DNA from: Nitrospinota bacterium
GTDB lineage: Bacteria; Nitrospinota; Nitrospinia; UBA9942; JAHJSF01
Assembly (NCBI GenBank): GCA_018830405.1
Contig: JAHJSF010000049.1
Coordinates: 1 to 16,141 of the forward strand
Reading direction: 5' to 3'
Length of the DNA stretch: 16,141 nucleotides
This document shows positions 8,389-15,849 of this stretch, piece after piece. Both the position numbers and the translations under genes were made by a program. The first letter of the stretch is position 1, and each line of letters opens with the position of its first letter. Below the pieces are notes generated by a model that ran no database searches, was not told where the DNA came from, and saw only the letters and a list, made by a program, of their open reading frames with translations.

Positions 8389-9333
8389 ATGAGTCTATTG
8401 GTTGTCGGTTCAGTCGCTTTCGATTCAGTTAAAACGCCCTTCGGAGAGGCCAAGGATGTTTTAGGCGGTTCAGCCTCTTACTTCTCCGTTGCCGCGAGTT
8501 ACTTTACTGACGTGCGTCTCGTGGCGGTTATCGGGAAAGATTTTCCTGAGGAAGAAATATCCGTATTCAGAGATAGAAATATAGATATAGATGGTCTGGT
8601 TTCGGCTGAAGGGGAGACGTTCCGCTGGGAGGGGAGTTATGGGTATGACCTCAACGAGGCCCATACAATTGATACACGGCTGAATGTCTTTGCCGACTTC
8701 AAGCCTGACCTCCCCCGGAATTATCGTGAAAGTGAATATGTCTTTTTGGCCAACATAGACCCTGATCTCCAAAGAGAGGTTTTGTCTCAAGTTAAAAATC
8801 CTAAATTTGTAGCTTGTGATACGATGAATTTTTGGATTGAGAACAAGAGGGATTCTTTAAAAGAAACAATTAAGCTCGTAGACCTTCTTGTTATAAATGA
8901 GGGGGAGGCGCGGGAATTAGGGGAAGACCCAAACCTGGTTAAGGCAGCCCGTAAGATACTCTTGTGGGGGCCTAAAAGAATCATTATAAAACGAGGGGAA
9001 TATGGTGCTATCATGTTTTCGGGAATGCACATATTCGTTGCGCCTGCCTATCCGATAGAATCTGTTTTTGACCCGACCGGGGCCGGAGATTCTTTTGCCG
9101 GCGGTTTGATGGGCTATCTGGCGCGGGCCGATAGTCTTTCGGAGGCCGATATCAGGAGAGGTATGGTTTGCGGGAGCACAATGGCCTCTTTTAATGTAGA
9201 AGATTTTAGTTTGAACAGAATAAAAAAACTTAACCGAGTTGATATAATGGACCGGTATACTGAATTTAAAAATTTGACCCACTTTGAGGATCTGTCTGAA
9301 GAAGAATTTGCTGAAATGGGGGTCTTAACCTGA
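8389..9333 (+). CDS. PfkB/ribokinase-family sugar kinase
   Basis: This cytosolic kinase of 314 residues phosphorylates a sugar or nucleoside hydroxyl using ATP. The ribokinase-fold marks are present: a di-glycine substrate motif near residue 27 (LGGSASYFS) and the C-terminal signature DPTGAGDSFAGG, with the catalytic base Asp234. The substrate cannot be told from sequence; the fold also covers adenosine, fructose and ribose kinases. The ATG follows GGGG at 8376-8379 with AT-rich spacing. The gene ends 32 nt before pilM on the same strand, so it is probably the first gene of the pilus operon, but its role there is not obvious. It may be a housekeeping gene that supplies the promoter. Confidence 0.93.
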   Translation: MSLLVVGSVAFDSVKTPFGEAKDVLGGSASYFSVAASYFTDVRLVAVIGKDFPEEEISVFRDRNIDIDGLVSAEGETFRWEGSYGYDLNEAHTIDTRLNVFADFKPDLPRNYRESEYVFLANIDPDLQREVLSQVKNPKFVACDTMNFWIENKRDSLKETIKLVDLLVINEGEARELGEDPNLVKAARKILLWGPKRIIIKRGEYGAIMFSGMHIFVAPAYPIESVFDPTGAGDSFAGGLMGYLARADSLSEADIRRGMVCGSTMASFNVEDFSLNRIKKLNRVDIMDRYTEFKNLTHFEDLSEEEFAEMGVLT

Positions 9334-9365
9334 CTCTAATAACAAGATTAAAACGGGGGAAATAG

Positions 9366-10448
9366 ATGCTTTTTCCGAAAAAAACAATAGGGCTGGATAT
9401 TGGATCTCATTCAATTAAATTTGTTGTTCTTAAAAAGAGTGGTAAGTCTATGTCCCTGGTCGATTTGGGGCATGTCCCTCTGAAAAACAGATCGATTGTT
9501 GATTCCTCCATAGAAGACCCTGAAGCGGTCATTGAGGCTATTGAGAACCTTTTCAGCGTGGCCAAGTTGAAGAAGGGGGAGGTTGTGGCCTCTCTTTCAG
9601 GGCCATCGCTGGTTATAAAGAAGATATCTTTACCCAAAATGCCTCCGGAGGAACTTGAGGAGGTTATACAGTCCGAGGCCGAACAGCATATTCCATTCGA
9701 TATCAATGATGTCAATATAGATTTTCAGCCTATAGGGGATAGGGTTGTTCAGGGAGACGGGGATGATGAGGAAGAAATTATCACAACCGATGTTCTCCTG
9801 GTAGCGGTAAGGCAGGAACTTGTAGAGGAACGTAGACAGGTTATTTTAGATGCCGGATTTATCCCAATAATATTTGATCTTGATGTCTTTGCCCTGGAAA
9901 ATCTTCTGGAGCATAATCTTGGCGGTTTTGGTGAGCAAGTCGTGGCCATCGTAAATATGGGGGCCAGCTTCACCAATGTTAATATTATAGCTGATGGGGT
10001 GACCGAGGTTACCAGAGCCATCCCCGGGGCTGGAAACAAGATCAACTATGATATACAGAAGGAGTTTAATGTAGCCTGGGAGAAGGCGGAAGAGCTAAAA
10101 AAGGGCATTTCCCTGGGGAATATATCAGAAAAAAAGGTTGTTGAGGTTATCATTAATTCTCTGGAGGGGGTCTGTTACGACATAAATAGAATGTTCCGGG
10201 ACTTTATCGATAATTCCGGACGAAACATTGACAAAGTATACTTTAGCGGCGGGTGTGCCAATATTGTCGGTATAGAGGACTTAATCAGGAATAATCTCGG
10301 CATAAGTACCGAAATTATTGATCCCTTTGCCAAGATTAATGTCGACAATAAAAAGTTTGACCCGGATTATATCCGCCAGGTTGCGCCCATATTTGCCGTA
10401 GCGGCCGGCCTGGCCCTTCGGGATTACGACGATAAGGGGTTATCATGA
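9366..10448 (+). CDS. pilM: Type IV pilus assembly protein PilM
   Basis: PilM is a cytoplasmic actin/FtsA-like ATP-binding protein that anchors PilN on the inner face of the membrane. The 360 residues match the family. The phosphate-1 motif GLDIGSHSIKFV lies near residues 9-20, the conserved PxEExxxxIxxEAEQHIPFDI segment near 95-115, and the adenosine motif FSGGCANI near 292-299. A GGGGGAAA ribosome binding site precedes the ATG. The stop overlaps the pilN start (ATGA), consistent with a tightly linked PilM-PilN pair. An acidic insertion (DGDDEEE) sits near residue 133. Confidence 0.97.
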   Translation: MLFPKKTIGLDIGSHSIKFVVLKKSGKSMSLVDLGHVPLKNRSIVDSSIEDPEAVIEAIENLFSVAKLKKGEVVASLSGPSLVIKKISLPKMPPEELEEVIQSEAEQHIPFDINDVNIDFQPIGDRVVQGDGDDEEEIITTDVLLVAVRQELVEERRQVILDAGFIPIIFDLDVFALENLLEHNLGGFGEQVVAIVNMGASFTNVNIIADGVTEVTRAIPGAGNKINYDIQKEFNVAWEKAEELKKGISLGNISEKKVVEVIINSLEGVCYDINRMFRDFIDNSGRNIDKVYFSGGCANIVGIEDLIRNNLGISTEIIDPFAKINVDNKKFDPDYIRQVAPIFAVAAGLALRDYDDKGLS

Positions 10449-11002
10449 TCAGGATAAACCTTATATATGATCGGTTAGGCGCAGAGGTTAGGAGGGTTAA
10501 AGAGGATTTTATTACTGCCGGTTTTCTGCTCGCTATTCTTTTTGGCCTAATGGCGACCCATTGGACGATTAACACCCTTCTGATAAGCAAACTTTCTTCC
10601 GAAAACAGAATACTCACGTCTAAGAAGGAAGAATATAGTAAAATTTCCCAAAAAACTAACGATTATCAAAAATCTAAAGAAGAACTTTCCTTAGTCATAG
10701 ACGCTATAATATCTCTGCTGGAAATGCAGAAGGGTCCGACCCGTGTTATCGAAAACATAGGGACGAGATTACCTGATGAAGTTTGGTTGACCTCCATTGT
10801 TGAAAAATCAGGGGGGATAAACATAGAAGGGTTGTCATTTTCCGATCCGGGCGTAGCCCTCTTTATGGATAACCTTAAGAGCGGCGGCATGTTTTCTTCC
10901 ATTGAATTGCTGGGAATTGACCGTGTTGAAATTCAGGGAGAGACCATTAAGAAGTTTACCCTAAAATTAAGCCTGGATGGGAAAGGTAAAGGGAATGGTT
11001 AA
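10445..11002 (+). CDS. pilN: Type IV pilus assembly protein PilN
   Basis: PilN is a bitopic inner-membrane protein that binds PilM through its cytoplasmic N-terminus and pairs with PilO in the periplasm. Its 185 residues have the typical start MIRINLIYDR (the conserved INL peptide that docks in PilM), one transmembrane helix at ~22-44, a coiled coil at ~45-95 and a C-terminal ferredoxin-like domain. It overlaps pilM by 4 nt. The position between pilM and pilO settles the assignment. Confidence 0.95.
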   Translation: MIRINLIYDRLGAEVRRVKEDFITAGFLLAILFGLMATHWTINTLLISKLSSENRILTSKKEEYSKISQKTNDYQKSKEELSLVIDAIISLLEMQKGPTRVIENIGTRLPDEVWLTSIVEKSGGINIEGLSFSDPGVALFMDNLKSGGMFSSIELLGIDRVEIQGETIKKFTLKLSLDGKGKGNG

Positions 11003-11031
11003 CGATAAATATTTATTGGGACTCAGGGGCA

Positions 11032-11703
11032 ATGGAATCTTTTAAAGAAAAAATCGGAAATATCTTTGCCCTGGCGGAGGGGCTGGCTGACAAGATTCCC
11101 TATGAGAGGATTGCCGAGTTCCCGTCCCTATACAGGCGGTTGATTATAGGTATTTTCCTATTGATGTTGCTGCTTATCTACTACTTCACACTCTATGGTG
11201 TCCAGCAAACAAGTATTACTAATCTAAGGGATGATATAGCCAGACAGGAGCTTGATATTCTAAAACTTGAAAAGACGTCTAAAAACCTCCCCGAGTTAGA
11301 GCAGGAGGTTGCGGAGATGAACGCCAAATTAAAGATGGTTAGGGCCCGACTGCCGGACGAGAAAGAGATATCGAGTCTGCTGACGGAGATATCACGTATT
11401 GGGACTCAGGGGGGGCTTCGTTCTATAAAATTCCAGCCTCAGACTGAAACTTATGAGACCTATTATGCGAAAGTTCCTGTCAGTATGGTTATCCAAGGTT
11501 CCTACCACGATCTCCTCACCTTTTTCGACCAGATAAGCCGTATGCCGAGAATTATTACTATCTCCGATATTGACTTATCTGTGGCCAGAACCAAAAGCAG
11601 TGGGGAGTCAGTTTTGATGGAGGCAAAATGTCTGGCCACAACATTTAGGTACCTGACGGAAGAAGAGAGAAAAAGCAGACAAGGGGCTGCACAGAAGAAT
11701 TGA
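11032..11703 (+). CDS. pilO: Type IV pilus assembly protein PilO
   Basis: PilO is an inner-membrane protein forming heterodimers with PilN to align the pilus machine with the secretin. The 223 residues contain a cytoplasmic stretch, a single hydrophobic helix at ~36-56, a coiled coil at ~60-110 and a C-terminal ferredoxin-like domain (e.g. YAKVPVSMVIQGSYHDLLTF, which is typical of PilO). The ribosome binding site before the ATG is only CAGGGG. The start is 29 nt after pilN. Confidence 0.95.
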   Translation: MESFKEKIGNIFALAEGLADKIPYERIAEFPSLYRRLIIGIFLLMLLLIYYFTLYGVQQTSITNLRDDIARQELDILKLEKTSKNLPELEQEVAEMNAKLKMVRARLPDEKEISSLLTEISRIGTQGGLRSIKFQPQTETYETYYAKVPVSMVIQGSYHDLLTFFDQISRMPRIITISDIDLSVARTKSSGESVLMEAKCLATTFRYLTEEERKSRQGAAQKN

Positions 11704-11715
11704 TGTTACCCGGAA

Positions 11716-12225
11716 ATGAGGGCAATGTGTAAACGAATACTCATATTTTTATTCTTGATGACTTTTGGCATTTCGGCCGCTGTGGCCGTTGCCGCGCCAG
11801 AGAAAGAGATGACCTCTTTAGAAAGATTAGATAAGGCACTGGCGGCCGATAAATATGTATACAATCCGGCCGGCACCAGAGACCCCTTTCGTTCTGTCTT
11901 GGAAGAAAGATTGATTAGAAGGGATAAAAGCGGTAGGGAGCTGGCCTCCAAGGTGCCATTCACTCCTTTGCAGAAATTTGATGTATTGGCCCTCAAGCTT
12001 ACCGCCGTATTTTGGGGAGAGATGGGGAGCTACGCTATTGTTGACGCCCCTGATGGAAAAGGATATACAATCAAACTGGGGACGTTTTTGGGGAAAAATA
12101 GTGGTGTGGTAACCGCCATACTGCAGGATATGATAGTTGTTGATGAACAGTATATCGACATAGATGATGCCGTAAGGGTCAGAAAAGTAACCTTAAAGCT
12201 TAAGCCGGAGGAAAAAATTGAATAA
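11716..12225 (+). CDS. pilP: Type IV pilus assembly protein PilP (no lipobox)
   Basis: PilP links the PilN/PilO pair to the PilQ secretin. The 169-residue protein has the family mark TRDPFRSVL near residues 54-62 and a C-terminal beta domain (KLTAVFWGEMGSYAIVDAPDG, shortened to the hallmark VDAPDGKGYTIKLGTFLGK region). The N-terminus is a signal peptide (basic MCKR, hydrophobic ~8-22, then AVAVAA). Most PilP proteins are lipoproteins, but no Cys follows the hydrophobic core here, so cleavage by signal peptidase I or retention as a membrane anchor is expected. The start could be Met1 or Met4; both have a purine-rich site. The gene overlaps the TTG start of pilQ by 8 nt. Confidence 0.92.
   Translation: MRAMCKRILIFLFLMTFGISAAVAVAAPEKEMTSLERLDKALAADKYVYNPAGTRDPFRSVLEERLIRRDKSGRELASKVPFTPLQKFDVLALKLTAVFWGEMGSYAIVDAPDGKGYTIKLGTFLGKNSGVVTAILQDMIVVDEQYIDIDDAVRVRKVTLKLKPEEKIE
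12207..12220 (+). promoter_or_regulatory. Ribosome binding site and TTG start of pilQ
   Basis: GGAGG (12207-12211) is followed by 6 nt and TTG (12218-12220). No ATG or GTG occurs in frame before the signal sequence, and the TTG also gives the short overlap with pilP expected in this operon, so TTG is the best start. Confidence 0.8.
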
Positions 12226-14383
12226 AACTTATCTTTTCTCGAAACGTTCTGCTTCGACCGGGAGATTTGAGAAGTATGGTGTCGACATCCCCCGTCTACT
12301 GTTTATATTTTTAATTTTGTTTGTTTCCGCTTGTGCTACCGGCGGCGGACTGAAGGGCGCCCAGAAAGGCGAACTGCAGGATATCAAAGTTGATTATCTG
12401 AATGGTGAAGAGAAGGTTGTTATTACCTCTACAACACCCATACTTTATACAGCCTTTAAACTAAAACAGCCATTAAGGCTTGTTTTGGATATAAACGATA
12501 CGGACATAGGTAAAATAGAGGAGAACATTAAGGTCAATCAGGCCGTCCTTAACTCTATAAAGGTAAGCCGATTTCAAGGGAGCGATACCGCCAGATTGGA
12601 ACTTGTCTTAAACCAAGAGACACCCCATGAGATATCGAGACTGACCCCCAATACCATAACCGTTTCTCTCAAGGGAAGCGGGGAGATCACCCCCGAAGCT
12701 CTGGCCAAGGCTATTTCCATACAAGACATTGCGCTTGTGAAGGTGCCGAATGACAAGTTGAGGGTAGTTCTTAAAACAAACGGGAGGGCCCCGCAATTCT
12801 CTTTCTTTAAGACAGCCAACTCAAATCAGCTTATTCTTGATTTAAAAAACTCCGTTTTATTGCCCACCGTGTCAAGAGAGGTTGAAATCCCCGGCTCATC
12901 TTCTCTCATCAACAAGATTCGTTCCTATCAGTCTAAGAATGCCCCGATTCCCGAGACGAGGGTTATAATTAGTTTGAACAATCAGGCCCATTACAATGCC
13001 TATAGAGATGCTGGGAATGTTCTGGTTGATATCTCCCTCCCCCCCAAAGAAGACCAAGAGGGTAAGGTTGTGGCTGATGCCAAAGATAAGTTAGATAGCG
13101 GGAAGGCAATAGCTAAGAAGGCTGAGGATGAAAAGAAGCCGCTTATGCCGGAGAAGCAGTTTGTCGGCAAGAAAATGTCTATGGATTTGCAGAAAACCGA
13201 TATAACCAGCGTATTAAAACTTATCTCCGATGTCAGCGGTCTGAATATTGTGATAAGCGGTGCGGTTGAAGGAACGATTACCATGCACATAGTAGATGTC
13301 CCTTGGGATCAGGCTCTCGATATTATTCTGAAAACGGCCAAACTTGGGATGATCAGGGATGGGAATGTTATTCGGGTGGCTCCGTTTGATGTAATCGCGG
13401 CCGAGAATGAGGGGCGGATTACTCAGGAGATGGCGTCTAAAAAATTGGAAGACCTTGGCGAGTTATTTACCATAATTGTGCCGGTCAATTATGCCCAGGC
13501 AGCCGATCTGGTTAAGAATATTGATAAACTCAAGGGCCCTAGGGGGGATATTTCTATAGACGAAAGGACAAACTCCGTCATCGTTACAGATACTGCGGCC
13601 AATATGGCCAAGATTGAGGATCTGGTTAAAAAACTTGATAAACGTACCCCGCAGATTCTCATTGAAGCCAGGATCGTTGAGGTCAATAGGAATTATACCA
13701 ACTCATTGGGCATAGAGTGGGGAGGGACTTCTTTGATCGATCCTACTACATTAAAAGGTTCAGTCCCCGAAAAGCTTGGGATTCTAGGGAGTGCTGTTGG
13801 GACGAACGTTGTCAGTCTTCCGGCCGCTGTCGGAGCAGGAAGCGGTGGAGCTCTCAGCGCTACTTTGGGGAATGTATTGGGAACGGCTACGCTTGATATG
13901 AGACTCTCAGCCCTTGAATCAAATGGTAAGGCCAGGATATTATCAACGCCCAAGATCGTCACTTCTGATAATAAGGAAGCAACTATAAACAGTGGTAAAT
14001 CTATCCCTTATTCTACTGTATCGGCTGACGGAACGACCATCCAGTTTATTGATGCCACTATAAGTCTTACCGTAAAACCGCATATAACATCGGATGACTT
14101 TATATCCATGACGATCGAGGCCACCAAGAATGAGGCCGATTTTGGTAATCAGGTCCAGGGAACACCGAGCATTATAAAGAAGTCGGCTAAGACCGCCTTA
14201 CTGATAAAGAATGGCGATACAACGGTAATAGGGGGTCTCTATAAAACATCCGAGTCAAATGCCACGGCCGGTGTCCCCGGACTTAGCAAGATTCCTATTT
14301 TGGGGTGGCTGTTCAAAAATCGTAGCAAGACTGATGATGGTGAGGAACTGTTGATATTTATAACGGCCACAAGAATAGAGTAG
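12218..14383 (+). CDS. pilQ: Type IV pilus secretin PilQ with apparent lipobox
   Basis: PilQ is the outer-membrane gated channel through which the pilus passes. The 721 residues contain two AMIN domains (~56-160 and ~167-270) that bind peptidoglycan, a Lys/Glu-rich linker (~275-312), an N0/STN domain (~318-386), an N1 domain (~416-480) and the secretin barrel to the end, with VPGLSKIPILGWLFK near 687-701. The N-terminus has a long basic and polar stretch, a hydrophobic run (LLFIFLILF, 27-35) and VSAC, with Cys39 followed by Ala-Thr-Gly-Gly. This is a lipoprotein-type cleavage site, so the mature secretin may carry its own lipid. Translation probably starts at TTG with a strong GGAGG. aroB follows after 1 nt. 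Confidence 0.96.
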   Translation: MNKTYLFSKRSASTGRFEKYGVDIPRLLFIFLILFVSACATGGGLKGAQKGELQDIKVDYLNGEEKVVITSTTPILYTAFKLKQPLRLVLDINDTDIGKIEENIKVNQAVLNSIKVSRFQGSDTARLELVLNQETPHEISRLTPNTITVSLKGSGEITPEALAKAISIQDIALVKVPNDKLRVVLKTNGRAPQFSFFKTANSNQLILDLKNSVLLPTVSREVEIPGSSSLINKIRSYQSKNAPIPETRVIISLNNQAHYNAYRDAGNVLVDISLPPKEDQEGKVVADAKDKLDSGKAIAKKAEDEKKPLMPEKQFVGKKMSMDLQKTDITSVLKLISDVSGLNIVISGAVEGTITMHIVDVPWDQALDIILKTAKLGMIRDGNVIRVAPFDVIAAENEGRITQEMASKKLEDLGELFTIIVPVNYAQAADLVKNIDKLKGPRGDISIDERTNSVIVTDTAANMAKIEDLVKKLDKRTPQILIEARIVEVNRNYTNSLGIEWGGTSLIDPTTLKGSVPEKLGILGSAVGTNVVSLPAAVGAGSGGALSATLGNVLGTATLDMRLSALESNGKARILSTPKIVTSDNKEATINSGKSIPYSTVSADGTTIQFIDATISLTVKPHITSDDFISMTIEATKNEADFGNQVQGTPSIIKKSAKTALLIKNGDTTVIGGLYKTSESNATAGVPGLSKIPILGWLFKNRSKTDDGEELLIFITATRIE

Positions 14384-14384
14384 A

Positions 14385-15464
14385 TTGGACACTCTTAGAG
14401 TAGAATTAGCTGAGCGCGGGTATAATATACACATAGGCCAAGGCATCCTCAAGGATGTCGGCGCCTATATAAAGCCTATCGTCCTCTCCGAAAAAGTTTC
14501 CATCGTCACCAATCCATCTATATGGGATATTTATTCAAATATCCTTGAGACATCCTTGCTAGCTGAGGGGTTTGATATAGACCTTATATTGATCCCCCCC
14601 GGTGAGAACCACAAAAACCTCAAGACCGTCAGCGACATCTACGACCGCCTCCTTAAAAGAAGGATGGATAGGACAGCCTCTCTCATCGCCTTTGGCGGAG
14701 GGATAGTTGGCGACGTGGGAGGATTTGCCGCCGCCACCTACCTACGGGGCATCAACTGCTTTCAGATACCCACAACACTTCTCGCCCAGGTTGACAGCAG
14801 CGTCGGGGGAAAAACGGGGGTCAACCATCCCATGGGCAAGAATATGATTGGGGCCTTTTATCAGCCTCGAGCGGTTATAGCCGATACAGCCACATTGAAG
14901 ACCCTCCCCCGCAGGGAGTTTCTGGCCGGCGTAGCCGAGATTATAAAATATGGGGTTATAGCCGATTCCGGCTTCTTTGCCTATCTGGAAAAAAATATAG
15001 AAGGGCTGATTAACGGAGACAGCAATATCTTGAGCTACTCCATCAGGCGCTCGTGCGAGTTAAAGGCGGATGTTGTTGCTAAGGATGAGAGGGAATCAGG
15101 GCTTAGGGCCATTCTGAACTTTGGTCACACCTTCGGCCACGCCGTAGAGGCGGCCACCGGTTATGAAGAGTATCTGCATGGTGAGGGGGTGGCCATCGGC
15201 ATGGTTCTGGCCGCCCGTCTATCTGCCAAGATGGGGCTGTGCCGAGAAGATGAGGCCAATAGGGTGATTGCCCTGATAGAGAAGAGCGGACTTCCTGTTT
15301 CAGCCGAAGGGGTTAAGATAGAAGAGATCATGGAAGCCATGAAGGTCGATAAGAAGGCAGCCGCCGGTAAGGTAAGATTTGTCCTTATGAATAGTATAGG
15401 CAGCGTATCCCTTAAATCAGATATCCCCGAAGGGAAGATTGCCGAAGCCGTATCAGGGAAATAG
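14385..15464 (+). CDS. aroB: 3-dehydroquinate synthase
   Basis: AroB converts DAHP to 3-dehydroquinate, the second step of the shikimate pathway, using NAD and a divalent metal in the cytosol. The 359 residues match the family. The NAD-binding GGGIVGDVGGFAAATYLRG and the DSSVGGKTGVNHP segments are present. The metal ligands are Glu185 (GVAEIIKYG), His248 (FGHTFGHA) and His265 (LHGEGVAIGM), nearly identical in spacing to characterised AroB enzymes. The start is TTG, one base after the pilQ stop, with no clear ribosome binding site, so translation probably depends on ribosomes finishing pilQ. Linkage of aroB to pilQ is widespread, but aroK, often present between them, is absent here. Confidence 0.96.
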   Translation: MDTLRVELAERGYNIHIGQGILKDVGAYIKPIVLSEKVSIVTNPSIWDIYSNILETSLLAEGFDIDLILIPPGENHKNLKTVSDIYDRLLKRRMDRTASLIAFGGGIVGDVGGFAAATYLRGINCFQIPTTLLAQVDSSVGGKTGVNHPMGKNMIGAFYQPRAVIADTATLKTLPRREFLAGVAEIIKYGVIADSGFFAYLEKNIEGLINGDSNILSYSIRRSCELKADVVAKDERESGLRAILNFGHTFGHAVEAATGYEEYLHGEGVAIGMVLAARLSAKMGLCREDEANRVIALIEKSGLPVSAEGVKIEEIMEAMKVDKKAAAGKVRFVLMNSIGSVSLKSDIPEGKIAEAVSGK

Positions 15465-15481
15465 TTTTTCTTTCTCGATGT

Positions 15482-15495
15482 CCTCTGTGGTTAAA
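15482..15495 (+). repeat. Direct repeat copy 1, CCTCTGTGGTTAAA
   Basis: It matches 15732-15745 (CCTCAGTGGTTAAA) in 13 of 14 positions. The two copies bracket the palindromic elements between them, about 250 nt apart. Confidence 0.6.
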
Positions 15496-15502
15496 GTTCC
15501 TT

Positions 15503-15532
15503 CTCCTTTTCTTGCTCGTCCAAGAAAAGGAG
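15503..15532. repeat. Perfect 12-bp stem-loop
   Basis: CTCCTTTTCTTG (15503-15514), a 6-nt loop CTCGTC, and CAAGAAAAGGAG (15521-15532). There is no U-tract on either side, so it is not a canonical terminator, but it lies 38 nt after aroB and could protect the 3' end of the mRNA. It resembles a REP-type palindrome. Confidence 0.75.
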
Positions 15533-15544
15533 GAAAGAAGGACG

Positions 15545-15679
15545 GCCTGCTCATTTTTTTAACGGTTTGAAACTGCGGTTGCTTAAGGAGCCTCAAAAAC
15601 TCATCAGGCTTTGCCTTCCTCAGACAGTTTGAGGCTTGATTCCTTAATCAACCTGTTCCAAAACTAAAAATGAGATGGC
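15545..15679. repeat. Long imperfect inverted repeat (~135 nt)
   Basis: Arms pair in nested blocks: GCC with GGC, CTCATTTTT (15550-15558) with AAAAATGAG (15666-15674), GGTTG (15577-15581) with CAACC (15649-15653), TTAAGGA (15583-15589) with TCCTTAA (15641-15647), and GCCTCAAA (15590-15597) with TTTGAGGC (15628-15635). The middle is about 30 nt. The number of matching blocks in the right order makes chance unlikely. It could be a folded RNA or a palindromic mobile element. Confidence 0.75.
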
Positions 15680-15695
15680 GGAGCTGTTGAGCGGT

Positions 15696-15710
15696 AGCCT
15701 TCGGCTTTTT
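15696..15710 (+). terminator. Weak possible terminator after the pil-aroB operon
   Basis: AGCC-TTC-GGCT is followed by T residues (15707-15710). The 4-bp stem is short, so termination would be weak. No stronger terminator is visible after aroB. Confidence 0.25.
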
Positions 15711-15731
15711 ATTCTTCTCCGTGACTCAGTG

Positions 15732-15745
15732 CCTCAGTGGTTAAA
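15732..15745 (+). repeat. Direct repeat copy 2, CCTCAGTGGTTAAA
   Basis: This is the partner of 15482-15495, with one mismatch. Just upstream, TGACTCAGTGCCTCAGTGG shows an internal CTCAGTG duplication. Confidence 0.6.
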
Positions 15746-15747
15746 AA

Positions 15748-15773
15748 ATCCTGTTCAATCCTGTTATCCTGTC
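15748..15773 (+). repeat. Three short ATCCTGT units
   Basis: ATCCTGTT at 15748-15755 and 15758-15765, then ATCCTGTC at 15766-15773. The units are 2 or 0 nt apart. Too short and too few for a CRISPR; probably part of a degenerate intergenic repeat. Confidence 0.6.
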
Positions 15774-15849
15774 TGAAAGTTTCTCTCATCCTCGCTTTCG
15801 TCGCGCCTCGGTCTACTTTTCTCTGCCGCTCTGTATAGTTTATTTTGTT

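Larger units (their letters stand above)
15465..15849. repeat. Non-coding composite repeat cluster
   Basis: No gene is visible in these 385 nt. It contains a perfect stem-loop, a long imperfect inverted repeat, two direct copies of CCTC(T/A)GTGGTTAAA, a short T-flanked hairpin and three tandem ATCCTGT units, listed separately. The look is that of dispersed intergenic repeats. Whether copies occur elsewhere in the genome cannot be seen from this window. Confidence 0.7.

Noticed and set aside
15748-15773. CRISPR-like tandem units
   Set aside because: Units are 7-8 nt with 0-2 nt between them; there are no spacers and no cas genes.
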